From Blumeriella jaapii (Eukaryota > Ascomycota > Leotiomycetes > Helotiales > Drepanopezizaceae), in contig VWND01000072.1 in the NCBI GenBank assembly GCA_009599575.1, positions 248,001 through 312,000 of the forward strand: 64,000 nt of DNA, read 5' to 3'. The notes below the pieces were generated by a model. That model was not told the origin of the DNA, ran no database searches, and saw nothing but the letters and a program-made list of their open reading frames with translations. Of the stretch, positions 24,426-36,099 are shown in pieces (position 1 is the first letter of the stretch; every line of letters starts with the position of its first letter). Position numbers and translations under genes: made by a program.

Positions 24426-24727
24426 TGTTGCGCTATATTTACATTTTTTTATTTTCTTTTATTTTTTTTATTCCAGATTTATTTTTTTTGTACGCTTTTA
24501 ATAGTTAGATGTTTTTAAAGCTCGGAAAGGCTCGTAGTTACGTGATAACGAGCCTTTTCGGAAATTAGTTTTTCCGAGCGACTAACTAAGCGAGCCCGAA
24601 CTTTCCGTTTTTTGCGGAGAGCTCGCCAGTCAGACTTAGAATAATACAAGTAATATTTTACTGCATATAATTCATCCGTCCCAGCCTCCGGTGAGGGTTC
24701 CTACCGACTATTCGGCTATGCACGACA
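24426..24727 (+). repeat. Copia B 3' LTR
   Basis: 302 bp, more RIP-damaged than the 5' LTR in its first half. The E-box palindrome survives at 24528-24555 as GTTACGTGAT. Followed by GTTTT, the target duplication. Confidence 0.95.
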
Positions 24728-26578
24728 GTTTTCGTATTAAACAAACCCGATTTATATATTCTATTTTTTTATATTAATATTAATATTTTTTACAAGCGTA
24801 AAACTAATAAAATACGATTCGTAAATTTTAGCGAATCCGATGAAAATATCTTCGGAAAAATAAACGATTGGTTTGAAAAAGATAAAACAATAAAACTATT
24901 TTAATTAATTATTAACGAATTCGAAGGATTTATCACCGGCCGATTTTTCAATTTATTATTTGGCAGCCGATTTATAAAAGAACGATTTGATAATTTAGCA
25001 ATCGGAATTTAATTTTTATTTAAAAAAAAAAAGGTTTTGTACGAAGTTTTACGCAACCGCGAAAAGATTATAATTTTCGATTTTACCGAAATAAGCTAAT
25101 TTAATTTTAACGTTACGCTTTATATCGATATTAAAACCGTATTTTACGAAACTTGGCAAAAAAAAACTTTTTCAGTTTTTAAAGCTCTTCAGGATAAAAT
25201 AATCGAAATGCTGAAAAAGCGTATTAAGCAAAAGATTTTCGAATTTTGCCACGGCTTATACAAAAACAAATAGTTTATCGTTGCGAAAAAAAAAAAAAGC
25301 ATTTACAAATTTATTACCGCAATCGTCGAAATAAATAAAATAACGATACAAAACGCTAATATGCCATTTAACGTCGATTAATTTTTAAACGAATTCGCAA
25401 AACTAACAATCGCTTTTTTTTTCGATTTGTTTTTCGGCTACGATTATTTAATGCTTGATTTACGATTTCGAAATATAACGGCAATTTAAATATTAATCGG
25501 TTTGCTACGTATAACGAAAATACTTATAAGAATTATTAATTTAATCGTTTAATTCGTAAAAGTCGTATATAAAGTTTTTATAATTTGCATTTTTAATATT
25601 GCTTTTTTTACGTTAACGACGTTAAAATAAAAGATCTTAAATTATATTATAATAATAAGAAAATTTTTTTTAAAATTCGACGTTATATAATAAAATATAT
25701 TTAAAATATCGATAAAGTTATAATCTGCTTCGAAAAAGCCAAAACTATTATTAGCTTTCGATTAAAATTCTGTATGCCCGAAATAAATATCGTCGGTTAT
25801 ATAATTAACAGCGCTGGCCGCCATTTTTAACGAAAAAAAATTGAAAAAATCTGCGAATAAAAAACGTGTAAAAATATTACCGAAGCCAAAGCTTTTATTA
25901 GCGTTGTGATTTATTATCGTAATTAAATTAAAAAATTTTTTTTAAAAAGCTGCATTTATTTACGCTACGATAAAAAAAAATCGATTTCGTTTAAGAAAAA
26001 AAACAGAGCAAAGTTATAAAAATTTTTAAAAACGACTTTTTATCGGCCTTATTATTTGTGCGGATCGATTATAGCCCAGACGCAGAAAAAATTATTTTGA
26101 TTATCGACGCCAGTATTTTCGGTTGGAAAATTGTATTATAATAAATCGATAAAAACAAAAAACGGCATTTTTTACGATTCGAAAGCGGCTTATAATTTTT
26201 CGTTAAAGCACGCTACGATGCTATTAAACGAAAATATCGAAGCGTTTTTAAAATAATAAAAAAAATAAAAAGCGAATTATACGACGTATATTTTATTTTA
26301 AAAACAAACGCAAAAGTTTTTGTCGATTAATTAAATAAAAAAGCCAATAATTTACCGGAAGCGTTCGTTATTAATTAAATAGCTTGGATACGATTTATAA
26401 ATTTCGAAGTCAAATATATTAAAAAAATAATTAATACAACGGCAGACGGCTTTTTTAAACGAAAGCGCTTTTATTCGTTTGATTTCGCTGAATAAAACGA
26501 ATAAAATATCGACGAATAAATCGCTAACGAAATCGGCTGTTTCGCTATTTGCGCTTTGAGTTTTATAAAGCTAAAACC

Positions 26579-26611
26579 GTTCGCGTTGCTATTTCGGCTG
26601 GCACCGCGAAT
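26579..26611 (+). repeat. 33-bp palindromic-end repeat, copy 2 (G1 RNase H-integrase linker)
   Basis: TTCGCGTTGC...CACCGCGAAT. In the coding frame it reads ...FRLAPRI. Confidence 0.8.
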
Positions 26612-26641
26612 AAAAAACGCTAATTTTCGGGCCGAAAAAAC

Positions 26642-26674
26642 ATTCGCGTTATTATTTCGGCTGGCACCGCGAAT
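26642..26674 (+). repeat. 33-bp palindromic-end repeat, copy 3 (G1 RNase H-integrase linker)
   Basis: ATTCGCGTTA...CACCGCGAAT, 30 bp after copy 2. Confidence 0.8.
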
Positions 26675-27102
26675 GAATTTAATCGAAAACGATCGGAATA
26701 AGCCGATTAACGACGAAAATAAACTTTTAATCGATAATTACGAAATCGAAGATTTTTATTTAATCGCATATTATTTAATTATTTTGTTTAAATTATTTAG
26801 CGTGCTAAACTATTAGTTTAAATTATTTAAAAACTAAACTTTCGATTATATTTTAGCCGACAGAAAACTATATAAAATAAAAAATAATATATATTAAAAA
26901 CGCTTAATAATAAATAACAAAATTAATAAATTTTAAATTATAAAAAAAATTTACGAAAAAGTGTTTTATAAAAAAGCTAAAGCCATTTACCGAACTAAAA
27001 ACGACTTCTGATAGAAAGGGTATTTCGAAAATTGCAAAGCTTTCGTTAAAAGCTGTATCTTTTGTTAAAAACGAAAGCCGGGCCGAAAAAAAAACCTATT
27101 AT

Positions 27103-27370
27103 TGTAAAAGTAGGTAGGAAAACCAGACTGATACGGCCACATATCGGTGGGTAAGATAGTCTAGGGAATTCCTAGGAAAGACTGAAAAAAGAAAAAAAAA
27201 AATGAGTGAAGGTATAAATTAAACTGCGTGCTTATAATACTATCTAAAGGAGTGTTTTGCTTTTATATCTGTTGAAAGTAGTCAGTAGCAAAGGGTCTCG
27301 GAGGAGTTTATGCCTCGACCTTAGCTAAAACTACCAATTCCTATTAATACAAAATATTACCGTTTTACAT
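27103..27370 (-). repeat. G2 3' LTR
   Basis: 268 bp; plus-strand ends TGTAAAAG and TTTTACA. More RIP-damaged than the 5' LTR at 38124. Confidence 0.92.
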
Positions 27371-27449
27371 TTTGTTTTAAATAATATACGTAGTCGTTTT
27401 TAACTACGATCAACGAAAAATATAATTTTAATAAATGCAATTTAGTTTA

Positions 27450-30400
27450 TCTTATATGATTTAAAAACTAATTAATTAAAAACCGAACTTTTTAACTTTA
27501 TATTTTTTCGGTTTTTTAATCCGTTTTTGGCCTTTTTGCTATTGGCTTCTGCGAAAAGGTAGCGTTTCGCTTGTTATTTAAATTATTTTGTTTATTTTGC
27601 TTTTTTAAAAAATAGCTCGATAAAATATTAGTCGAGGTATCGTTTAGATTTACGAACGTTTTGATAGCTTTTTCGTCGATAATATTATTAAATATCGCCG
27701 CGACGAATGCTTTTTACGACTTTTTTTCGTAAATAATAAATTCCAGCTTTTATACGTGGTTTTACGCTTTGCAAAAGACGCTAAAAAATCTTATGTTGAA
27801 ATCGTAGAAATAATCGATTAGTTCGTTATAATTAAAACCGATTAACGCTTTTGCTTCGCGTAAAACTAATAAATCGGACCACGGTTATTTACCGACGAAT
27901 GCTTTTGAAAAGGTTTCGAAGCTTGTAAAAGAAACTATTCTACGAAATAATTCGGAAATAATCGTTTGCAATCGCGATTACCGAAAGTGCTATGATTGCT
28001 TTCGTCGTAGTATAAATAGTATTAAATTGCCTATCGGATTGTCGTTTTCGAAATAATTTCTGTATTTTTGCGTCGTATAATTGTTCGAATAAATTAGTAT
28101 TGCGCCGTCGGTTTTTTGGGTTTTGAATTTAACGAAAACCTTTTGCTTAGTCGAAAAACTAACAGAGGTTATTTTATTTTTTATTTCGTAGCCTTCGGTT
28201 TCGTAATCCGATAAAATAGCCGAGACCATTGTTTTAGACGCGCTGAAGTACGAGAAAGCTAGGCTTTTTTGAATGGTTTTAATTAATTTAGCGTCGTGGT
28301 ATAATTGCAAATAAGCTTCGATTATTTCCGAGTTATGTACGAATGCAAGCAAAACGTAATAGTCGAGGATGGCGTCGGTAGGATTTTCGATTTTTTCCTT
28401 TTTTTAAAAGTCGGCGATATCGAACTTTATGATTGTAATACGGTCGGGGCCAGCGAAATCTAAGGCGATCGGAACGTCAGAATATACTACGAGGCGGTAG
28501 TTTTCAGGGTTCCGGGTAATCAAAGCAGCGAAATAAAGGCCGAGGTGTATTTTAAAAGCTTGTTAAATAAAACTATAAAGCATATTGGCGAAGAAAGCTA
28601 TAAGCGCTTTTTGGGTTTTAACCAATCGGAAATAGTATTTGTATATAGCTACTTTTTTTTTTATAAAATGCAGCAGTAGCTTGTTTTTTCCGTTATAAAA
28701 CTTTACGTAATTAACGAATTCGCAGTTTAGTTCAGATAAACTTTAAAATATACTTTCGGTCGAAAGGCTAAAAAAATCGGCTTTTGGGAATATTTATTGC
28801 TTTTATTTTTTTACGTTTTAATCGAGTTTTATAATCGCGTTGAATGCTTTAGGGTCTGTTTTAAAATTTGCGTATTCTAAATAAGCTTTAGCACGTGCTT
28901 AGGTAGTTTTCGCAGTTTTTCGTCGGAATATAAACTGGTTATTAAAGTTAATTTCGAATACGTCGTAATCCGAATTTTTAATAGCAGCGAATCGATCAGC
29001 GAAGCCGATAACGTTAACTTTTTTTATAATCAAATTACAATACGCCGCGTAACAGCGTATATAAAAATAGCAAAACTTGCCGTTTTTTTGGCGTTAACGT
29101 TATTCGTAGAAACGAAATTAAAAAATCGAAGTTTCTCAGCGAAGAAAAGCTCGAGTAAAAACGGGTCACCGTTTTCAAAGGTTTTTTTTATTTGTTTCGG
29201 CGTATTATATTTGCAGTTTTCCGAGAAAAGTTTGGTTTAGTTTTTATTCGAAGCAAAAAAGAAAAAGCTGACGGGTTTATTTGACTTTTGTATAAAAATG
29301 TCGAAATAAAACTTTTGAATCGTTTCGTCGTCGAAAGCGAAAGTTTTAAGTAAAGTAATTTGATTTTATGCTTTTTATATAATTTTTTTCGCGATAACTT
29401 CGATATTTTTTTCCAGGCTTTTTCGGTCGAGTCGTGCAATAGTCGAGATTTTGAATGCTTTTATCAGAATTTGAAATATTAGCGGTTCGACGTTTTTAAA
29501 CGCAGCAGGCGTTTTTGATATTTGCGTATTTAGTTTCGAAAGATTAAATTCAGAATCGTTTGGATTTTTTTTTTTCGGAATACTAAAGTTTTTTAAGTTT
29601 GATTTTGTAAAATCGTCGCGTTTTCTGTTAATTAGCTTAAAACTTATAGCTCGGCGTTGATTTCCGGCTGTTTTTATTCGCGGTGCTTTTTCTGCTGGCG
29701 ACGCGAGTGATTTTTTTCTCCGAATAAAAAAGGTTTCGAAGGTATCGGCGCGCTTTTTTACGTTTTTTGTTTTTATTTTTTTCGGAATTGTATTTATAAG
29801 TATAATAGGTTTTTTGTATTCGAATAAGCGGTTGTTTATTATTACGTTTTTGGTTTCGTTTTCGAATTCGTTTTCGACAGTTAAAAATGGAAGTCGTCGA
29901 ATTGTTTTAGCTGTTTTAAATATTAGTTGTTATTGCGTATGTTTTTTCGAACTGAACGAAAATAATATTGGCTTTTTCGTTCCTTTCGTCGTCGTAAATT
30001 TAAAGCGTCGGAATGGCGTCGTTTTTTTCGTTCGGTATAAAAATGCCGTATTTGACGACGTTTAGTTTTTTGCTTTAAAAAAGGGTTAGATTTGAAGTTT
30101 CGCAATCGATTAAAACTTTTTTTAGCGATTGCATAACGTCGTCGACCAGTTTGCAAACAGCTGTAAAAAAGTTTGTGAATCTGCGGGCTTTTGGATTATT
30201 GACTTTCAGAGCTTACGCTTTAAAGATATAGGCGTTTAATACCCAGATTTTTTTTTTCGTAAGGGTAATGGTTTCGAAAAGGCGAGCGAAATGCCGAAGT
30301 GGGATAATACCGGTGATTTTGCTAAAAACGTATTTTTAAATATTTTTTCCTCGTTGATTTGGCAAAAAGCGCAAAACTCGGTCTGTCATTTCTTTTTTAT

Positions 30401-30730
30401 TGTTTCAAGCCTTTTTTGCTTCGGCAAGAGCTTTTAAAGCGTTATCGTAATTCAGCAGAAATTTGTCGTAGTTAAGGCTTTTGCGAACGAATTCAGCTTT
30501 AACGAAGCTTTCGTAATCGAATAAAAATTCGTTGACGTTTTTAATTATTATATCGAATTGTTTTATAAATGTTTTTACGAAAGCTGTTTATTAATCTGGA
30601 ATAGCGGTATTATATATTTGCTTAAATTCGGAAAAATTGCGTATAATAGTTTCGTTCCAAAGTAGATTAAAAATAAATTTGCCAGGTTTAGCAACGCTTT
30701 ACTTAGAGAACGATATAATATCGATAGGTT
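27450..30730 (-). pseudogene. Extra sense ORF of the G family (about 1,080 codons), unknown function
   Basis: After the integrase end and an AT-rich spacer, a coherent frame runs toward the 3' LTR on the element's coding strand. Open parts include 29439-29188 and 28352-27990. It is broken by stops of the RIP type and by one frame break at a 7-A run near 29083-29089. Recognisable landmarks: NLLWNETIIRNFSEFKQ near the start, HFARLFETITLTKKK, an Ala/Pro/Lys segment containing a 33-bp repeat, GFADRFAAIKNSDYDVFEI, DFAGPDRITIIKFDI near 28440, and a C-terminal part rich in Phe/Tyr then Asn/Lys. The order is matched in G1 (39990-40869, cut off) and G4 (62060 to the right edge). No signal peptide, membrane segment or known domain is apparent. 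The C-terminal helical part with an Asn/Lys tail faintly resembles a gag capsid/nucleocapsid, but this is only an impression. Confidence 0.65.
29676..29708 (-). repeat. 33-bp palindromic-end repeat, copy 4 (G2 extra ORF)
   Basis: Plus strand ATTCGCGGTG...GACGCGAGT; in the extra ORF it reads SLASPAEKAPRI. Orthologous to 63080 in G4. Confidence 0.7.
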
Positions 30731-30939
30731 TGTTAATTAAAAAAATGTGTTATATTTATTAAAAAGTAGCTGAAAAAAAGTACGAGGACTGTAAAGTATT
30801 TGTATTTAAAAGCCACGGGAATTCGCATGCTATTTTTTTAATAAATTATAACTGTTCAGGCAGGCATCCGTTCAAAACAACGAAAAAAATAAATAATGCA
30901 GAAAATAGCAAATAATAAAATGCATAAAAGATAGTTTTC

Positions 30940-31310
30940 GTAAAGTGTGCGAGCAATATAAATATATCAGATATACGGCTCAAATATATATAAAGCTTTT
31001 GTTTTGGTAAACAAAAGTATAGTCAAATAAAAAAAAGTACAATAAATGTTCCAAATAATATAAAAAAAGGTTTTAAAAATAAATAATATATATGAAACAA
31101 AATAATTAAATTGTATATAAACAAAGCAAAACAAAAACAATAAAACAGTATATAATAAAAAGGAAAACAATAAATAATAAAAACAGTAAAACAATTAGTA
31201 AACAATTTTGTATGCATTTTTCTTTTTTTCGGTTATAAGTGGAATCACGATTTAAATTATGCTTTTAGCAGCGGAGTTATTATTCGGTTGTTTCCAAACT
31301 TTTCCAAAGG
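30940..31310. other. AT-rich spacer of G2 between integrase and extra ORF
   Basis: Low-complexity A/T sequence; open frames are Phe/Leu/Tyr-rich shadows. The matching spacers are at 39430-39980 (G1) and 61570-62050 (G4). May act as the untranslated leader of the extra ORF; nothing else seen. Confidence 0.6.
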
Positions 31311-31314
31311 TTTT

Positions 31315-32520
31315 TTTTTTTAGAAATATAATCGTTTTGGTCGGAATCGTCGTCGGAATCGCTGGAATCGGAATCGCTGTCTGATTTAAAGTTCAAAAAA
31401 TAGATTTGCTGGTTTTTTTTGTAAAATCGTTTCAACCGGTTGGCGGCGAACGTTTTTTTTAGTTTTGTTTTATCGAGTTCCGTAAGCTTGTAATAACTTT
31501 TATTTAATTCGGCCTCGCATATTTCGTAAGGTCCGAGCCATTTATAATCAAGCTTAATATCGGCCGATTTGTCGATAGCGCGCTGAACGTCGTAAATTAA
31601 AACCAGATTTCCTTTTTTAATTGGCGTTTTTTTTAAAATCTTGGTTTTATTTCAAACTTTTTTAGCTGTTTTTTTATACTTTTTTTTTCTTAAGATTATT
31701 TTTTTTATATTTATATCGCGGTAGTTTAGCTGTTTAGATTTTATTGTTAATAAATTAGCTTTCGTTTTCATTTTGATTACGTTATAAAGCTTTTACACAG
31801 GCCATTTTGTTTTCAAAAACAATCGAGCGTTTCTGCCGTACTGAATGAAAAATAGAATTATTTTAATAAAAGCGTGTATATATATGCGTATAGCAAAAAG
31901 CATTCCTAAGAATTTCCGCGACCAACGCTTATAACCTTCTCGAATGGCTTTTGAAAGGCCGTTAAGAATATTTCTATGGTCTCGTTCTACAGATCCGTTG
32001 CTTTTCGAATTGTAGACTGAGATTTGAATACGCTGAATTTCGTATTTTTTTATAAAGGTTTTAATAACGCTTTTGTTTTCGGATTTATTATCGACGTTTA
32101 ATTTGTTAAACAAACCGTATCGACAAATAACGTTTTTTTAAAGAAAAGTCGTTATAACTTCGGAAATGGCGTTTCGGAAAGATCGCTTTTTAAGCTATTT
32201 AAATAGGTCGTTAATAGCGAGTACGAAGTATATATAACCGCGATCGGTAATTGGCACGCGTATAACGTCGAAATTGACTTTTTTTTATATTTTAAAAGAC
32301 TACGTCGAATATAATAGGTTTTTTTTTCGGCCAGGCTTTCGTTTTTAGCAAGAAATGCAGCTTTTGACGAAAGCTTTGCAGTTTTCGAAGCATTTTTTCC
32401 ATTAGAAATCGTTTTTGATTCGGTGATAAATGGTTTCAGCTTTTTTATAAAATATTTTTTCGTAAGCTTTTTTTATGATTTAAAATTTATTAGTTTTATT
32501 ATTTATTACTAAGCGTTTTT
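31315..32520 (-). pseudogene. G2 integrase remnant with acidic C-terminal tail
   Basis: The core is clear at 32113-31793 (NSKSNGSVERDHRNILNGL, the S..G..ER region before the catalytic Glu of Ty3 integrase). The C-terminal domain includes LGPYEI-like residues (cleaner in G4: WLGPYEIYEAELNKSYYKL). Instead of a chromodomain the protein ends with an Asp/Ser tail (SDSDSDSSDSDDDSDQNDY near 31330-31390) followed by lysines. Confidence 0.8.
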
Positions 32521-32741
32521 AATATATATTGTTTTTTATTTTATATAGTTTTTTATCGGCTAAAATATAATCGAAAGCTTGGTTTTTAAATAATTTAAAC
32601 TGATAATTTGATACGCTAAATAGTTTAAACAAAATAATTAAATAATATGCGATGAAATAAAAGTTTTCGGTTTCGTAATTGTCGATCAAAGGTTTATTTT
32701 CGTCGTTAATCGGCTTATTTCGATCGTTTTCGGTTAAATCT

Positions 32742-32774
32742 ATTCGCGGTGCTAGCCGAAATAATAACGCGAAT
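32742..32774 (-). repeat. 33-bp palindromic-end repeat, copy 5 (G2 RNase H-integrase linker)
   Basis: ATTCGCGGTGCTAGCC...AACGCGAAT on the plus strand; FALLFRLAPRI in the element frame. Confidence 0.85.
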
Positions 32775-32804
32775 GCTTTTTCGGCCCGAAAATTAGCGTT
32801 TTTT

Positions 32805-32837
32805 ATTCGCGGTGCCAGCCGAGATAGCAACGCGAAT
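32805..32837 (-). repeat. 33-bp palindromic-end repeat, copy 6 (G2 RNase H-integrase linker)
   Basis: ATTCGCGGTGCCAGCC...AACGCGAAT on the plus strand, 30 bp from copy 5. Confidence 0.85.
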
Positions 32838-34500
32838 AGTTTTGGCTTTGTAAAACCCAGAGCGTAAATAGCGAAGCAGCCGATTTCGTTAGCGATTTAC
32901 TCGTCGATATTTTATTCGTTTTATTTAGCGAAATCAAACGGATAAAATCGTTTTCGTTTGAAAAGGCCGTCTGCCGCTGTATTAATTGTCTTTTTAATAT
33001 GTCTGACTTCGAAGTTTATAAATCGCATCCAGGCTATTTAATTAATAACGAATGCTTTTAGTAGATTATTAGCTTTTTTATTCAGTTAATCGATAAAGAT
33101 TTTTGCGTCCGTTTTTAAAATGAAATATACGCCGTATAATTCGCTTTTTATTTTTTTTATTGCTTTAAAAACGTTCCGATATTTTCGTTTGGTAGCATCG
33201 TAGCGTGTTTCCGCGGGGGATTATAAGCCGCTTTCGAATCGTGAAAAATGCCGTTTTTTGTTTTTATCGATTTGTTATAATACAATTTTTTAACCGAAAA
33301 TATTAGCGTCGATAGTTAAAATAATTGCGTTTGGGCTGTAATCGATCCGTATAAGCGATAGGGCCGATAAAAAGTCGTTTTTAAGGATTTTTATAGTTTT
33401 GCTTTGCTTTTTTTCCCAAACGAAATCGATTTTTTTTTTTATCGTGGCGTAAATAAATGCAGCTTTTTAAAAAAAGTTTTTGATTTAATTGCGATAATAA
33501 ATCATAACGCTAATAAAAGCTTTGGCTTCGGTGATATTTTCGCATTTTTTTTATTCGCAGATTTTTTTAATTTTTTTTCGTTAAGGGTGGCGGCCAGCGC
33601 TATCAGTTATATAACCGACGATATTTATTTCGGATATGCAGAATTTTAATCGAAGGCCAATAGTAGCTTTGGCTTTTTCGAAGCAAATTATAATTTTGTC
33701 GATGTTTTGGATATGTTTTATTATATAGCGTCGAATTTCAGAAAGAATCTTTTTATTATTATAATATAATTTAGGGCCTTTTATTTCGACGTCGTTAACG
33801 TAAAGCAAAGTAATGTCAGAAATGCAAATTATAAAAACTTTGTATACGATTTTCACGAATTGGGCGATTAAATTGGTGGCTTTTATAGGTATTCTGGTTA
33901 TACGTAATAAACCGATTGGAGTTTGAATTGCTATTATATTTCGAAATCGTAGATTAAATATTAAATGGTCGTAGCCGGAAAACAAATCGAGAAGGGAGGC
34001 GATCGTCAGTTTTGCGAATTCGTTTGAAAATTGGTCGACGTTAAATGGCACGTTAACGTTTCGTATCGTTATTTTATTTATTTCGACGATTGCGGTAATA
34101 AATTTGTAAATACTTTTTTTTTTTTTCGCAACGATAAACTATTTGTTTTTGTATGGGCCGTGGTAAAACTCGAAGATTTTTTGTTTAATTCGCTTTTTTA
34201 ACATTTCGACTATTTTATTCTGGAAAGCTTTAAGGATTGAAAAGGTTTTTTTTTGCCAGGCTTCGTAAAGCACGGTTTTAATATCGATATAAAGCGTAAC
34301 GTTAAAACTGAATTAGCCTATTTCGGTAAAATCGAAGGCTATAGCTTTTTTTCGGTTGCGTAAGACTTCGTATAAAACCTTTTTTTTTTTTGGCAGAAGT
34401 TGAATTCCGATTGCTAGGTTATTAAATCGTTTTTTTATAAATCGGCTGCCAAATAATAAATTGGAAAATCGGCCGGTGATAAGTTTTTCGAGCTCGCTAA

Positions 34501-35420
34501 TAATTAATTAGGATAGTTTTGTTGCTTTATTTTTTTTAAATCAATCGTTTATTTTTTCGGAAATATTTCCACCGGATTCGCCAAGATTTACGGATCGTAT
34601 TTTATTAGTTTTGCGTTTGTAAAAAATGCTAATATTAATATAAAAAGGTAGGATATGTAGGTCGGGTTTGTTTAATACGAAAACGAAATTTTCGGAACTT
34701 TTATTTTCGAATTAGTAGCTAAAAATATTAATATTAGCTAATTTTACTCGCGGTGCCATTTCGATTGATAACGCGAATGCTTTTGGCTGAATGTTTTCCA
34801 GGTTTTATTATAACCTAGCGTTTGTTCTAAAACTAGAGCCGGCTATTCGTTTCCCGATAAAACGTCGATTAAAGAAACTTTGTCGCCGGCGACGGTAATT
34901 TGATTTTGAAAAAATCGGTTTTAGTTTCAGAAAAAGGTTTTTATTTGGCCGTTTTCGGTGTATTTAAAGCTGACGAGATTTTCCAGAATCTAAGGCATTT
35001 TAAAAATAATAGGATAAAAGCATTTTTTTATTATTAAAAAATTTTTATAAGTAATAATATTTTCAACGTCGATTTTAATATTCCGTATAATTTTATCAAA
35101 TTCAATCGTGTTTTTATTAACGGTAGTATAAATTATTCGCTTGTCGGTGATAATCGGGATATTATTGGCTTCGGCTATTTTTTAATCCATGCAATTGATT
35201 TCGGCTCTATTATCGAATAGAACGAAAGCGGTCGTACTTTTTTCAAGTATTATTTTTATTTTTAATGCTTTTATAGCCGTGTAGAAGCAGTTTCGTCGTT
35301 TTGACTTTTGGGTTTTTATAGCAAAAGTTAAAAGGCTGATTTTTTCCGAAGATTCCTTTTTATCGGCTAAATTAATTGCGATATTATAAATTTCTTTTTG
35401 GTTTTTTTTAATTTAAAATC
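34501..35420 (-). pseudogene. G2 aspartic protease remnant and linker
   Basis: LFDNRAEINCM near 35222-35190 is the mutated D-S-G-A-E active site. The long linker to RT carries a 33-bp repeat at 34746-34778. Confidence 0.8.
34746..34778 (-). repeat. 33-bp palindromic-end repeat, copy 7 (G2 protease linker)
   Basis: ACTCGCGGTG...AACGCGAAT on the plus strand; reads HSRYQSKWHRE in the element frame, a different frame from copies 5 and 6. Confidence 0.8.
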
Positions 35421-36099
35421 GTTTTTTTTTCGGGTAATTTCAATTTTTTCGTTTCTTTTTAATATAGGGATTTGTTTGTTAATGATTTTATCGAATCTTT
35501 TTTCTGTGCTAAATAAATCGTTGAATTTCAATTTAATTTTTTGTTTTATGATTTTTTTAATAGCTTCGTCGACGGCTTCGAAGCTAATATATTTATCGAT
35601 TTATTTTTCGCTTCGTATTAATGGTGGGCGTTTAGAAGCTGGTACTTTCTGAATGATTTGGACCGGAGTGTCGGTATCGATATTTTTTATATCGTCGTTA
35701 ATTTTTTTTATTATAAGCGTTTTTCTGATAATTTTATCGGTTTTTTTTCGAATTCCGAAATCTTTTTCCTTTTCGATTCTGACGTTTTTTTTTATATCAG
35801 TCGGTTTGGCGAATGGGATAAAAGCATTTTGCTTTTTTATAATTCGTTGATTTAATTATACAGCCATAATATTTGCAGATGCGATATTTGTATTAGCAAT
35901 ATATGTATTTGTTTTTTATTTATATATTTAAATTTCATTTACGCTTAAGATAAAGATTTTCTTTTTAATTAATACGCTTTTTGAAATGTTTTCTTTTTTA
36001 TTAATAAAAATCGTTTTTGCATTTTTTTTATTTTTTAAACAATCGTTCCATTTCGTATTTCTTATTTTTAAACGAATAATGTTTAATCAGCTCTGATTT

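Larger units (their letters stand above)
16506..24727 (+). mobile_element. Copia B: complete, RIP-mutated Ty1/copia element with an antisense ORF
   Basis: 8,222 bp between 302-bp LTRs. The TSD GTTTT is present at 16501-16505 and 24728-24732. The undisturbed target can be read in G4 near 51665. Order on the plus strand: gag, protease, GAG-pre-integrase, integrase, hinge, reverse transcriptase, RNase H; then a long ORF on the minus strand; then the 3' LTR. Confidence 0.95.
25050..27100 (+). pseudogene. G1 reverse transcriptase / RNase H / integrase N-terminus remnant
   Basis: Ty3-type RT is recognisable at 25365-25830 by alignment to G2, RNase H at about 26040-26460 and a degraded HHCC integrase zinc finger near 26950-27070. 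Heavily RIP-damaged: the catalytic region of RT is shifted out of frame. Confidence 0.75.
24728..27102 (+). mobile_element. G1 segment 2: reverse transcriptase, RNase H, start of integrase
   Basis: Resumes G1 after Copia B (CGTATTAAACAAACC, matching GTATTAAATAAACC in G4 at 51672). Ends at CCTATTAT, where the G2 LTR starts; the uninterrupted site CCTATTATATCCGACG is readable in G4 at 54028. Confidence 0.9.
32521..34500 (-). pseudogene. G2 reverse transcriptase and RNase H remnant
   Basis: The frame 34051-33581 contains DLFSGYDHLIFNLRFRN, QTPIGLLRITRIPIKATN and LLYVNDVEIKGP: Ty3/gypsy RT with the YVDD box changed to YVND. RNase H follows at about 33400-32930 (TIDANIFG near 33310; the tether before integrase contains AWMRFINFEVRHIKKT). 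A linker with two 33-bp repeats and an open frame at 32830-32519 leads to integrase. Confidence 0.9.

Noticed and set aside
29814..30065. Plus-strand ORF in G2
   Set aside because: Antisense shadow of the extra ORF, which is supported by collinearity with G1 and G4.
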